This document shows positions 44,246 through 53,222 of a stretch of 57,777 nt of DNA, piece after piece. Below the pieces are notes generated by a model. It ran no database searches, had not been told where the DNA came from, and worked only from the letters and a program-made list of their open reading frames with translations. The translations under genes and the position numbers were made by a program. The stretch is from Lachnospiraceae bacterium. GTDB taxonomy: Bacteria; Bacillota; Clostridia; Lachnospirales; Lachnospiraceae. How positions within the stretch are numbered: position 1 is the stretch's first letter; each line of letters opens with the position of its first letter. The stretch spans positions 1 through 57,777 of the forward strand of contig JAEEQX010000005.1 in the NCBI GenBank assembly GCA_016285575.1. The letters run 5' to 3'.

Positions 44246-45448
44246 TTAGAAAGCCACAATCGTGAAAGTAAAGTTATGAAAACTGTTATAATACTTGTCG
44301 GAATTGAGTCCCTTGACCGGGCAAAACTCTCCGAACGCATATATTCCCATAAGTTCAAGATTTTTCGGAAGGTTATCAAGACACATCTGTCCTTCGGCTT
44401 CAACATCGGATGCAAGTGCAAGGAATCTGGCAGCACATGTTGTACATAAAAGTGTCGAGTATTCATAATCCGGATCATCAAGCATATCGTTAATTGCCGC
44501 ACATGCCTTTTCTACCGAATTCTTAACATCATCTTTATTGATAATTCCTATACCAAGTGTTGAACCCTCAGGCATACCACCAAGGAATACACCACTTCCA
44601 TCCATATGATTAAGCGAGGATATATTACGTGCTGTTTCAATAACATCACCATCTTCCATGGGGATTGATAACAAGAAAGGAGATAACAGATAATCAGCAA
44701 CAACATCTTCCTTTTCGTTACCTATCTGCTCCTTGTTCATAACATTAAGAAGTGTATCATTGCCAAGTTTAAATACATGATTTGCTTTTGATTCGGTAAT
44801 GACATATGAGAACAAAGCTCTGTTGCTAACAGAGTTTCTACTTACAAACTTTGGTTTAATATTTCCCGTGATTAAAACCATATTCAACGCATCTGCAACA
44901 CAGGAATCGTTGCAAAATACTCTGTTACTTGAAAAGTTAAAGTTGTCCGATGCCAAACCGCCGAATATGGGCGTGTTGTTGCTGAGTTTGTTAAGTACCT
45001 CAACGTATCCGTCTCCGCTGACGTCATCAATGCTCTTGACCATAATGCCATATGAGATAATCATCTTAACTTCGCCGTCAAGTTTCTTTTCAGTCTCTCT
45101 GTAAACACGTTCTATCTCTTCAGCATAATTATCCTTGGTAAGAGTATTGGTAATACCTGTAGCAAATTGACAATCATCGGCGCTTAAAAGAAGTATTGAT
45201 ATTCCGTCAGGAACATACCCTGCCACATTGGTAATCATACTCATGGCAGTACATCCTAAAATATCAAAATCCCATTTTTCTCTGAGTCTTTCGATGAGTT
45301 CGTCATATTCGAAATCCTCAACATCTTCCCCGTATACTAGCGCAATGCTGTTTTTCTTGAATTCGAATTCCTCTGCTTGAGTCATCAGCTCCTCAACTGC
45401 CAACTCAAGATCATCCATCTCCGGAGTATATAATACTTTAGATTTCAT
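44246..45448 (-). CDS. FIST-domain sensor protein
   Basis: 400 aa, soluble. FIST_N (about 30-215; SIALVYGEDV, ILGCTAMSM, TPIFGGLASDN) and FIST_C (about 230-385, ending with ELMGIYAFGEFCPV). FIST proteins are predicted to bind small ligands such as amino acids and to pass the signal to kinases or c-di-GMP enzymes. Several Cys lie in CTTCAARFLA and EFCP. AAAGGAG precedes the ATG, and a good promoter lies directly upstream. The next gene is a soluble hybrid kinase. Confidence 0.92.
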   Translation of the reverse strand: MKSKVLYTPEMDDLELAVEELMTQAEEFEFKKNSIALVYGEDVEDFEYDELIERLREKWDFDILGCTAMSMITNVAGYVPDGISILLLSADDCQFATGITNTLTKDNYAEEIERVYRETEKKLDGEVKMIISYGIMVKSIDDVSGDGYVEVLNKLSNNTPIFGGLASDNFNFSSNRVFCNDSCVADALNMVLITGNIKPKFVSRNSVSNRALFSYVITESKANHVFKLGNDTLLNVMNKEQIGNEKEDVVADYLLSPFLLSIPMEDGDVIETARNISSLNHMDGSGVFLGGMPEGSTLGIGIINKDDVKNSVEKACAAINDMLDDPDYEYSTLLCTTCAARFLALASDVEAEGQMCLDNLPKNLELMGIYAFGEFCPVKGLNSDKYYNSFHNFTFTIVAF

Positions 45449-45478
45449 AGGCTTTCTCCTTTAAAAAAACACTATTTC

Positions 45479-45507
45479 ATTTTACCATATCGGCCTCTTA
45501 TTAACAA
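45479..45507 (-). promoter_or_regulatory. Promoter of the FIST operon
   Basis: Minus-strand -35 TTGTTA (45502-45507), 17-bp spacer, -10 TAAAAT (45479-45484) preceded by TGG (extended -10). It shows that the FIST unit can be expressed apart from the upstream kinase genes. Confidence 0.65.
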
Positions 45508-45508
45508 T

Positions 45509-45527
45509 CTTTTAGGCTACCCAAAAG
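45509..45527 (-). terminator. Weak hairpin after the kinase-DegV gene
   Basis: Minus-strand stem CTTTTGGG/CCTAAAAG (8 bp, one G-U) right after the stop codon, with an interrupted T-tract (ATTGTTAAT). It abuts the FIST promoter -35. Possibly only partial termination. Confidence 0.35.
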
Positions 45528-45528
45528 A

Positions 45529-48201
45529 CTATAATTCTTTAAGCAATAATCCGAATGTTCCGGGTCCGCAGTTAACTGCAATTGCAGGTGATGCTTTCTG
45601 GAAAATTATCTCCTCAAATTTGGCTTTTTCAGCGATTCTGTCTCTAATCCATTCCATCTCTTTATTGGTAAGTCCAACATAGGTAACAAAGAGTATGCTC
45701 TTATCTATGCCACCCTCATGTCTGAGAGTAGAATTAATGTATTTTTTCCAAGCATATCTTCTCGAGCCAAAAATCATCGAATCAAGACCGATTTTACCGT
45801 TTTTGAGCATTATTACGGGATGACCCGATAATGACTTAACTATATTGGCAAGCTTGGGGTTAATCTGCTTGGATCGAGCCAGATAGTCGATATCATCGAG
45901 GACGAAGCTAGTCCTAACCTTATCCTTAAGATGCTTCATCTCTTCCACAATCTCTTCGGCACTCTTTCCCCTGGCTGCCATCTTGGCTGCTTCGATTGCC
46001 ATAATTCCCTGACCGCTTGAAAGATGACCCGAATCAATAACCGTAACATTATCAAATGCCTTGGATGCCTCCATAGCTGAAGGACAACCACTATGAGCCA
46101 CCTTGGAAGAAATCGATATATGAACTACGTTATTGGCCTTCTTTAATTCCTCTGCAAAGAACTCTTCATGTTCCTTGGTATCCGGAGATCTCGTCTCTAT
46201 ATGATGTTCGGGCTTTCTCATATATGAGATTACGCCCTGAGTATCTATTTCTGTACCGTCTCTGAATAAGCCCTCGTCTGTTTTAACCATATGAGGTATA
46301 ACAGAAATCTCATATCTTTCAGCAAGTTCATTGGGTATATCCGCAACACTCTCTGAAGTAACGCTAACAGTCTTTTTCTTCTTGTTATCCTGCATCCAGG
46401 ATATGGTCTCTTCGAATATCTCTTCTGCACTACCAAGTACATTGACCATATCGGAAGGAAGGAATCTGTATACGGTATTTTCAAGTTCCTCGCCACTGAC
46501 AGGCTTGGCAAGATATGCATCAAATCCTTCTTTTTCAAAGAGGATTTTATGTTCCTCATCAGCATTGGCAGTAAGGATTACAACATGAGTATTTCTATTC
46601 ATGCCTCCCACCTGGGATCTGATTGCCTTAAAGCACTCTATACCATCCATCTCCGGCATTAAGTGATCCATAAAGATAAGATTGTATTCCTTGGCAAGAG
46701 TCTTTTCGAGTGCCTCCGCGCCGCTTGATGCAGTATCAATCTGCACCTTGGTATCTCTTAATAACTTGCTCTCAACCATGATGTTGGAAGCATTGTCATC
46801 AACCAACAATACCTTCGCATTCGGTGCCTCAAATCTAGACTTGTAATGTGAGAGTTTTTCGACATTCTTGGAATGCTCAAGATTAACTTCGCCGATATTT
46901 TTATCACTGATTACTTTCTGAGGTATCTCAACGATAAAAGTGGTACCGACCGTATATATACTGTTAACGGTTACTTTTCCGCCCATCAACTCGGTAAATC
47001 TCTTGACTATCGAAAGACCTAAACCTGTACCCTCTATGTGACGGGTCTGAGTCTCATCAACACGCTTAAATGCTGTGAAAAGATACGGAATGTCTTCTTT
47101 TTTGATACCTATACCCGTATCTTCAATCGTGTATATCATGTTGACCTTGTTATCATCTAACTTTTCACACTGAACGGAAAGTTTTACAGAGCCTTCCTTG
47201 GTGTACTTGATGGCATTGTTAAGTACGTTAATAAGGATCTGCTTGATACGAACTTCATCACCGGATAACTCATCAGGAATATCGTGTGCAACGGTTATGT
47301 TAAAATCGAGATTTTTTTCTTTTGCTCTTATCCATAGCATACCGACTATATCGGAAAGCATATCTCCGGGATGATATGATTCATCCGCTATAACCATCTG
47401 ACCGGACTCAAGCTTGGACATATCAAGGATGTCGTTAATAAGGCTTAGTAGCATCTTACCTGCAGCCCTGATATTAGCCGCATCTTCCGCAACTTCATCG
47501 GAAATATTCTCTCTTAAGATCATCTCGTTAAGACCGATGATTGTGTTAATCGGTGTACGAATCTCATGGCTCATACTTGAGAAGAACTGATTCTGTGAAT
47601 CACTTAAGGCCTTAATCTCCTGCATCTGACTGTGTGACTGGATACGCTGTCTCTGGTAAAGATTAACCATGTAGTCAACAATGATGCCTATCGCAATGCC
47701 GATTAATACTATGGAAACTAATGAATACACATGCTCAACATTGTCCGGATACGATTGAATTCTCTCCGGATATTTGAACGATACGTAATAGCACACTACC
47801 ATTTCTATCACGATTAATCCATAAAACACCTTCTTTATAGGTCCTATCATTAATACGCTGACGTAAAGTATCGCATACAGAATCCAGATTGGTGCATCAC
47901 CACACACACCTCCTCCTGTAAAAAAGCTAAAAGGAATATAGAAAAATATAATCAGGAATGCTGTAACACCCGTACCAAAATTAGTCTTTTTCAACTTGGC
48001 TGTAATAATGGTTATCGCTACATACAACAATAGTGCTCCTGCCAGAATAAGCTTGTAGTAATTGGAATCATAGGTAATCACAGTCTCTATGAGTGCTACC
48101 GATAATGATATAACCGTAATTACACTGCAGATGTTGTATAGCTTACGCCTAATGGAAAAGTCCCTGGTTTTGAATTTGTCCAAATCACTGTTTCTGCCCA
48201 T
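45529..48201 (-). CDS. Hybrid histidine kinase fused to a DegV domain
   Basis: 890 aa from ATG 48201, chosen for GAGGAG 8 nt upstream over a TTG at 48228. Six membrane segments (about 23-180), HisKA (His212), HATPase (about 310-430, DTGIGI, GTGLGLSIV), receiver (about 462-582, acceptor Asp512, LAKPV). Then, in place of the HPt found in its relatives here, a full-length DegV/EDD domain (about 610-890): an SESVADIP-type first loop, HISISSKVAHSG, VIDSGHLSSGQG and a final NCGPGTFG. DegV (FakB) proteins bind one fatty acid. The fusion suggests that lipid binding tunes the kinase or that the relay controls a lipid-bound state. It follows the upstream kinase stop by 1 nt. Confidence 0.9.
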   Translation of the reverse strand: MGRNSDLDKFKTRDFSIRRKLYNICSVITVISLSVALIETVITYDSNYYKLILAGALLLYVAITIITAKLKKTNFGTGVTAFLIIFFYIPFSFFTGGGVCGDAPIWILYAILYVSVLMIGPIKKVFYGLIVIEMVVCYYVSFKYPERIQSYPDNVEHVYSLVSIVLIGIAIGIIVDYMVNLYQRQRIQSHSQMQEIKALSDSQNQFFSSMSHEIRTPINTIIGLNEMILRENISDEVAEDAANIRAAGKMLLSLINDILDMSKLESGQMVIADESYHPGDMLSDIVGMLWIRAKEKNLDFNITVAHDIPDELSGDEVRIKQILINVLNNAIKYTKEGSVKLSVQCEKLDDNKVNMIYTIEDTGIGIKKEDIPYLFTAFKRVDETQTRHIEGTGLGLSIVKRFTELMGGKVTVNSIYTVGTTFIVEIPQKVISDKNIGEVNLEHSKNVEKLSHYKSRFEAPNAKVLLVDDNASNIMVESKLLRDTKVQIDTASSGAEALEKTLAKEYNLIFMDHLMPEMDGIECFKAIRSQVGGMNRNTHVVILTANADEEHKILFEKEGFDAYLAKPVSGEELENTVYRFLPSDMVNVLGSAEEIFEETISWMQDNKKKKTVSVTSESVADIPNELAERYEISVIPHMVKTDEGLFRDGTEIDTQGVISYMRKPEHHIETRSPDTKEHEEFFAEELKKANNVVHISISSKVAHSGCPSAMEASKAFDNVTVIDSGHLSSGQGIMAIEAAKMAARGKSAEEIVEEMKHLKDKVRTSFVLDDIDYLARSKQINPKLANIVKSLSGHPVIMLKNGKIGLDSMIFGSRRYAWKKYINSTLRHEGGIDKSILFVTYVGLTNKEMEWIRDRIAEKAKFEEIIFQKASPAIAVNCGPGTFGLLLKEL

Positions 48202-48202
48202 A

Positions 48203-50836
48203 TTAATTCTCCTCATTAATTGGTGCAAATTCTAATATTTCATCATCTTGACCGACTGGGTCAAATTCTAAGATATCTCCGTTTTTATCGGGCTTTTCGC
48301 ATCTTTCGCCCGTAATTTCTTCGCCTAATAAAGCAGCTATGGTTTTTACGAATCTTGCGTAGTCATCCATGCAGGATTGATGGTTTTTAACTATAAAATC
48401 TCTGTCCTTATTCTTGGCTGCCACTTCGAGTTCCTTGGCCTTATCTGATAGTTTCATTTCTCCTATCATCTTGGAAGTACTCTTAAGCGCATGGACATAT
48501 ATCTCATAATTTTCCAGATCGTTTTCTTCGTAGGCTTTTTTGATAATCTCCATCTTTTCGAAGGACTCATCAAAGTATTGTTTAATGAGTGATAAATAGA
48601 ATTCCTCATCATCCTGGCAATAATTTAATCCCTTATCCACGTCAACGCCATATTCTCTAAGAAGTGCAAATCTGTCGACAAGTTCCTTGGTAGACTCTTT
48701 TACATCTTCTACAAAAGCTCTTATATTGCTGAATGCATTATTTTTTCCATCAACAGTAACATTATTGGTAAGCTCATCATCGTATTCATAGGATATGAAT
48801 CTCTTGGGAAGAACGCTCTTTAAGACTCTCTCAAGCTCTTCTTTATCAACGGGCTTACTTACAAAGCCATCAAATCCTTCGGATAAAAACATCTGCTTAG
48901 CCGAACTCATCGCATTGGCTGTAAGTGCTACTATAGGAATCACAATATCATTCTTTTGATGAAGCGATCTGATACGCTTCATAGCCTCAACACCATCCAT
49001 ACCGCTCATCATGTGATCCATAAAGATAATGTCATAATCATTGGCTTCACACATCTCGATGGACTCAAATCCGGATTCTGCAGTTGATACAACCATGCCA
49101 TATCTCTTAAAGAACGATTTTGCAACAGTAAGGTTCATGGGTTCATCATCAACTACCAGTGCTCTCACGTTATGGCACATGAGTCTTCCTGTTCCCCTGC
49201 TTCTATCAGATGCATCCATATTGAGGTAATTAACAACAGGGAAGCAATAGAACGGCTTTTCAAGTTTTTTGCATCTTGAACCGGGTGCAAGCTTGAAGCC
49301 TCTGTTACATACGACAACTATAACTACCTTCTCTGCTGCCTTCTCAAGCAACTCTGTAGCAGATTTGTATTCTTCCTGTGCAACAAAGAGATGTGTTAAG
49401 TTAACTGATTCAAGCATACGCTCGAGGTTCTCTGCATTCTCAACTCTATGCATCTGAACGCCAAGTCCGTTAACTATATTTCTAACCATTACGTTGTAGT
49501 ACTCTCTTACAACAGGATGCTCGTATTTATCAAAGTGTAAGAAACCACCGATACACTTCTTATCCTTTTCATTAACGCTCATGCAGTAGGATTCATCGAT
49601 AACCTTTTGAGGGATGGAGACGTGAACTTTGGTGCCTGAACCTTCCTTGGAATCTATGGTTAAGAATCCACCAAGAACTGATACAAATCCGGATACGATG
49701 CCAAGTCCAAGTCCCAATCCGCCACCGATTCTTGAACGACCTGAATCGCCCTGATAGAACTTTTCAAAAGCTCTCTCCATCTCTTCATTGGTCATGCCTT
49801 TTCCTGTATCAATAACATCGATACTAAGGTTAACGCCGTATTCTTCTTTAACAGTGGTAATACGTACATATACGCAGCCTTCAAGAGTGAACTTAAGGCC
49901 ATTGATGATTAAAAGCTTAATAATCTTTTTAAGCTTGGTAACATCCGTATTCATGATGAGTGGAATTGTAGGATCAATATCTATAATAAGTTCCACTGAA
50001 TCGGACTTAAATGTATTAATCTCAGAAACGATATCATGAATTACTGATGATAAAATGTAATCCTCATCATTTCTAACGAGCTTATCTCTGTCAATCTCGG
50101 AGTAATCGAGGATATCGCTAACCTGATCGGCAACTCGCTTGCCGGCTTCTTTTATGGATGCGATATCTTTTTTAATCTCATCGTTTTCTTCTTTTTCATA
50201 ACATACGCCTGAGAGACCAACTATGGCATTAACAGGAGTTCTAAGCTCATGAGATACGTTGGCCAAAAAGTCATTGAGTCGCTCTGTAGCATCGGTTAAT
50301 TCTTCGATTTCATCATCGGATTTTTCGAGAACCAGTCCCCACTTATTGATAATGGTACGGCACAACTGACCAATCATGATAATCATGATAAAGTGCATTA
50401 TGGTACGGCTTATTACAAGTGAATCAAAAGTCTCTTCGGTAAGAATCATTACTGTAAGCGCATATGCCATCGTAATGAAGTACGTAATCTGACACATTGT
50501 GATAAAAGCCTTAACGGAAGTAATCGTATAGATTGTCATTATCGCCGCCATAACAATCGCGAGATCAAAAGTACTCGTCGGATGTATGCCGTAAAAGAAA
50601 AACGAGCACATCATGAATATGGAATAAAGCCACATTCTCTGATATTTGCTCGCAATATTACCTATATGCAATACCCAGCTTAATACTGTAGAAAACAGTA
50701 TCAAGACAAGTACCCATTTTTCCCAGCCCATTAAGAGCGATTCCAAAATAAGAATCACACCCATAATGGTATAACTTATAAGGACTATCAAATGAGAAGT
50801 TTCAAAAAGCTCATTCTTTTTTGTGCTTCGATTCAT
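48203..50836 (-). CDS. Membrane hybrid histidine kinase with pseudo-receiver and HPt
   Basis: 877 aa. Five or six membrane segments (about 12-165), HisKA (VSHELRTPVNAIVG), HATPase (GGGLGLGLGIVSG), a receiver-like segment that lacks the acidic pocket (about 430-545), a complete receiver (VVDDEPMN, acceptor Asp in FMDHMMSGMDG, VSKPV) and a C-terminal HPt (HALKSTSK). AGGAG precedes ATG 50836, which lies inside the 3' end of the upstream gene (26-nt overlap), so its translation is coupled to the c-di-GMP enzyme. Confidence 0.93.
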   Translation of the reverse strand: MNRSTKKNELFETSHLIVLISYTIMGVILILESLLMGWEKWVLVLILFSTVLSWVLHIGNIASKYQRMWLYSIFMMCSFFFYGIHPTSTFDLAIVMAAIMTIYTITSVKAFITMCQITYFITMAYALTVMILTEETFDSLVISRTIMHFIMIIMIGQLCRTIINKWGLVLEKSDDEIEELTDATERLNDFLANVSHELRTPVNAIVGLSGVCYEKEENDEIKKDIASIKEAGKRVADQVSDILDYSEIDRDKLVRNDEDYILSSVIHDIVSEINTFKSDSVELIIDIDPTIPLIMNTDVTKLKKIIKLLIINGLKFTLEGCVYVRITTVKEEYGVNLSIDVIDTGKGMTNEEMERAFEKFYQGDSGRSRIGGGLGLGLGIVSGFVSVLGGFLTIDSKEGSGTKVHVSIPQKVIDESYCMSVNEKDKKCIGGFLHFDKYEHPVVREYYNVMVRNIVNGLGVQMHRVENAENLERMLESVNLTHLFVAQEEYKSATELLEKAAEKVVIVVVCNRGFKLAPGSRCKKLEKPFYCFPVVNYLNMDASDRSRGTGRLMCHNVRALVVDDEPMNLTVAKSFFKRYGMVVSTAESGFESIEMCEANDYDIIFMDHMMSGMDGVEAMKRIRSLHQKNDIVIPIVALTANAMSSAKQMFLSEGFDGFVSKPVDKEELERVLKSVLPKRFISYEYDDELTNNVTVDGKNNAFSNIRAFVEDVKESTKELVDRFALLREYGVDVDKGLNYCQDDEEFYLSLIKQYFDESFEKMEIIKKAYEENDLENYEIYVHALKSTSKMIGEMKLSDKAKELEVAAKNKDRDFIVKNHQSCMDDYARFVKTIAALLGEEITGERCEKPDKNGDILEFDPVGQDDEILEFAPINEEN

Positions 50837-53195
50837 CGTAACTCTCCTTCATCTTGTAGTCGATATCTTCTTCTATCATGTTAAGCATAATCTCTGCAAA
50901 TCTAGGATCAAACTGTGTACCGATACCTTCATTAATCTCGCTTACAATCTTGGACTGAGGCAATACATCCCTATAACTTCTGTAACTGGACATTGCATCA
51001 TATGCATCAGCTACTGCGATGATACGTGCAACCTGAGGAATCTTTTCTCCCTTGAGTTCCTGAGGATAACCTGTTCCATCATATCTCTCATGATGGCACT
51101 TGGCGCCAACAGCAAGCATGGGCATCTCAGAGATATTCTCCAAGATCTTTGCTCCCTTGGTAGGATGGGACTTAATCTCTTCGAACTCCTCATCAGTTAA
51201 TTTACCGGGCTTATTGATAACGGAATCTCTGATTCCGATTTTTCCTGCATCATGAAGCAAAGCGGCAATGTATATGTTACTTTGCATCTCATTGGAGAAG
51301 CCTGCTCTCTTGGCTATCTCTTTAGAATACTCGGCAACTCTGGATGAATGTCCGTTAGTATATGCATCCTTTGCATCTATTGCATCCGCTATTGACTGAA
51401 CGACATGTATGAAAAGATTTCTGTTTTCTTCTGTCTTTCTTTCAACTTCGATGCTTAAGTTCTTTTGAAGTCTTATAAGCTCGAGACTGCTCTTAACTCT
51501 GAGCGCCAATACTTCAGGAGTGAAGGGCTTCTTAATAAAGTCCATAGCGCCAAGCGATAATCCCCTGCTTTCTGCTTCTTCGCTCTCATCAGCAGTCAAG
51601 AATATAACGGGAGTAGTCGATGCATTACCGTCTTTTTGTCTTAAAATTTTTAATGTCTCGTATCCGTCAAGATCGGGCATCTTAACATCGAGTAAGATAA
51701 GATCGGGAACTTCGTTATCCACATAGTTAAGCAAAGCCTGTCCGGACTTAATGGCAGTTGTATGTATGCCCTTACTGCTTAAGATGGAACCCGCAAGTTT
51801 TAGATTGATAATGTCATCATCTACTACTACGACTTTATATTCTTCGTCACTGTGGTGCTTGTTACTGTCAGCAAAAATAACATCTTTTTCAACCGAGATG
51901 TTAATGTCTCTCTCATTCTTTTCTTTCCAGGTATTAACGATATGATCTATAACCTTATCCGTCGATGAGGGCTTAACATCTGTCAAAAATACGAAGAACT
52001 GGTTGAATGAACAACGCATTAAAATATCGGACTTACGAAGGGATTCGCTTACATGATTACCGAAGTTAACTGCCAGTTCATTTTCTTCTTCGCCATTTCT
52101 TCCCATCTCGAATTCAAGTGTAAAAAGAATCTTGCACGCGCTTCTCTGGTTACGAACAATGTCTCTCATAACGTAGCGATATACGTATGAAAAAGCATCC
52201 TTATCAAGCTGAAGTGCAACGTTTGGAATACTTCTCTCACCAAGTATTTCTGAGATTGCATATATATCAAGTCCCTTGGAGTCTTCTTCACTTAATGAAG
52301 AACTGCCGTATATTTCAACGCAATGCTTACCGTTTTTCTTGGCGTTATTAAGTGCTCTGTCAGCAAGATTAAGTAGTGATTTAAAATCATTGCCATGCTC
52401 AGGTACAGCAACTGCACCAAGTGTTACTCCGATGGGAATGCTCATATTCTCATCAAGTATCTTTTGAGCTTCTTTTGTTATTAAAGTATTAAGTTTATCA
52501 CCTATTTCTTTAAGTTCATTTGCATCTTTTAATCCCTTGGCAAAGATTACGAATTCATCTCCACCGACTCTGCCGAACGTACTCTCGGTAGGGAATAATA
52601 CTCTAATCATCTTGGCAAAAGAGATAAGCACTTCGTCGCCTTTTTCATGACCATATAAATCATTAACAGGCTTGAACGAATCAAGGTCTGCCATGATTAA
52701 CATGCCTGTCTGGCTCGAGCACTTTTCAACCATTGCCACATCTGTTGCGCCCTTACTTAAAAGACCTGTCAAGGAATCCTTTAATACTTCACTCTTAAGC
52801 GAACGAACAGTCGAAGTCTGAGATATGACGTTATCGATTCTTCTAACCAATACATCGGGATCAAAGGGCTTTCTAACGAAGTCTGCTACACCTACTTCGA
52901 AGCCTCTTTTTTCAGTCTCAAAATCTTCATCAGCGGTCACAAAAATGACCGGCGTGGAGGATACTCTAAGTTCTGCTTCTTTTTCACGAAGAATCCTAAG
53001 AGTCTCAAATCCGTCCATACCGGGCATCTTAACATCTAACAATATTAAATCGGGAAATCCGTTGCCGATGACATAGTCAACAAGCGACTGCCCTGATTTA
53101 AGAGCAGTCACTCTCATGTTGTTCTTGCTTAAAATATGTCCCGCAACGTTAAGATTGGCAGTATCGTCATCAACGACTATTACCCATTTTGCCAT
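50811..53195 (-). CDS. REC-GGDEF-REC-HD-GYP cyclic-di-GMP enzyme
   Basis: 794 aa from ATG 53195, with GAGG 5 nt upstream. Domain order: receiver (acceptor Asp54), GGDEF with intact GGDEF at 211-215 and no RxxD inhibitory site, a second degenerate GGDEF-like segment (about 315-440), a second receiver (acceptor Asp in LLDVKMPDLDG, about 503), and HD-GYP (HD at 648-649, HHERYDGTGYP around 701-711). It therefore has both c-di-GMP synthase and phosphodiesterase sites, each next to its own receiver. Phosphate from the neighbouring HPt kinases could choose between making and degrading the messenger (inference). It lies 27 nt after aspS with no terminator. Confidence 0.93.
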   Translation of the reverse strand: MAKWVIVVDDDTANLNVAGHILSKNNMRVTALKSGQSLVDYVIGNGFPDLILLDVKMPGMDGFETLRILREKEAELRVSSTPVIFVTADEDFETEKRGFEVGVADFVRKPFDPDVLVRRIDNVISQTSTVRSLKSEVLKDSLTGLLSKGATDVAMVEKCSSQTGMLIMADLDSFKPVNDLYGHEKGDEVLISFAKMIRVLFPTESTFGRVGGDEFVIFAKGLKDANELKEIGDKLNTLITKEAQKILDENMSIPIGVTLGAVAVPEHGNDFKSLLNLADRALNNAKKNGKHCVEIYGSSSLSEEDSKGLDIYAISEILGERSIPNVALQLDKDAFSYVYRYVMRDIVRNQRSACKILFTLEFEMGRNGEEENELAVNFGNHVSESLRKSDILMRCSFNQFFVFLTDVKPSSTDKVIDHIVNTWKEKNERDINISVEKDVIFADSNKHHSDEEYKVVVVDDDIINLKLAGSILSSKGIHTTAIKSGQALLNYVDNEVPDLILLDVKMPDLDGYETLKILRQKDGNASTTPVIFLTADESEEAESRGLSLGAMDFIKKPFTPEVLALRVKSSLELIRLQKNLSIEVERKTEENRNLFIHVVQSIADAIDAKDAYTNGHSSRVAEYSKEIAKRAGFSNEMQSNIYIAALLHDAGKIGIRDSVINKPGKLTDEEFEEIKSHPTKGAKILENISEMPMLAVGAKCHHERYDGTGYPQELKGEKIPQVARIIAVADAYDAMSSYRSYRDVLPQSKIVSEINEGIGTQFDPRFAEIMLNMIEEDIDYKMKESYDESKHKKE

Positions 53196-53222
53196 ATATA
53201 CCTCTAACCCCAAGTATAATAA

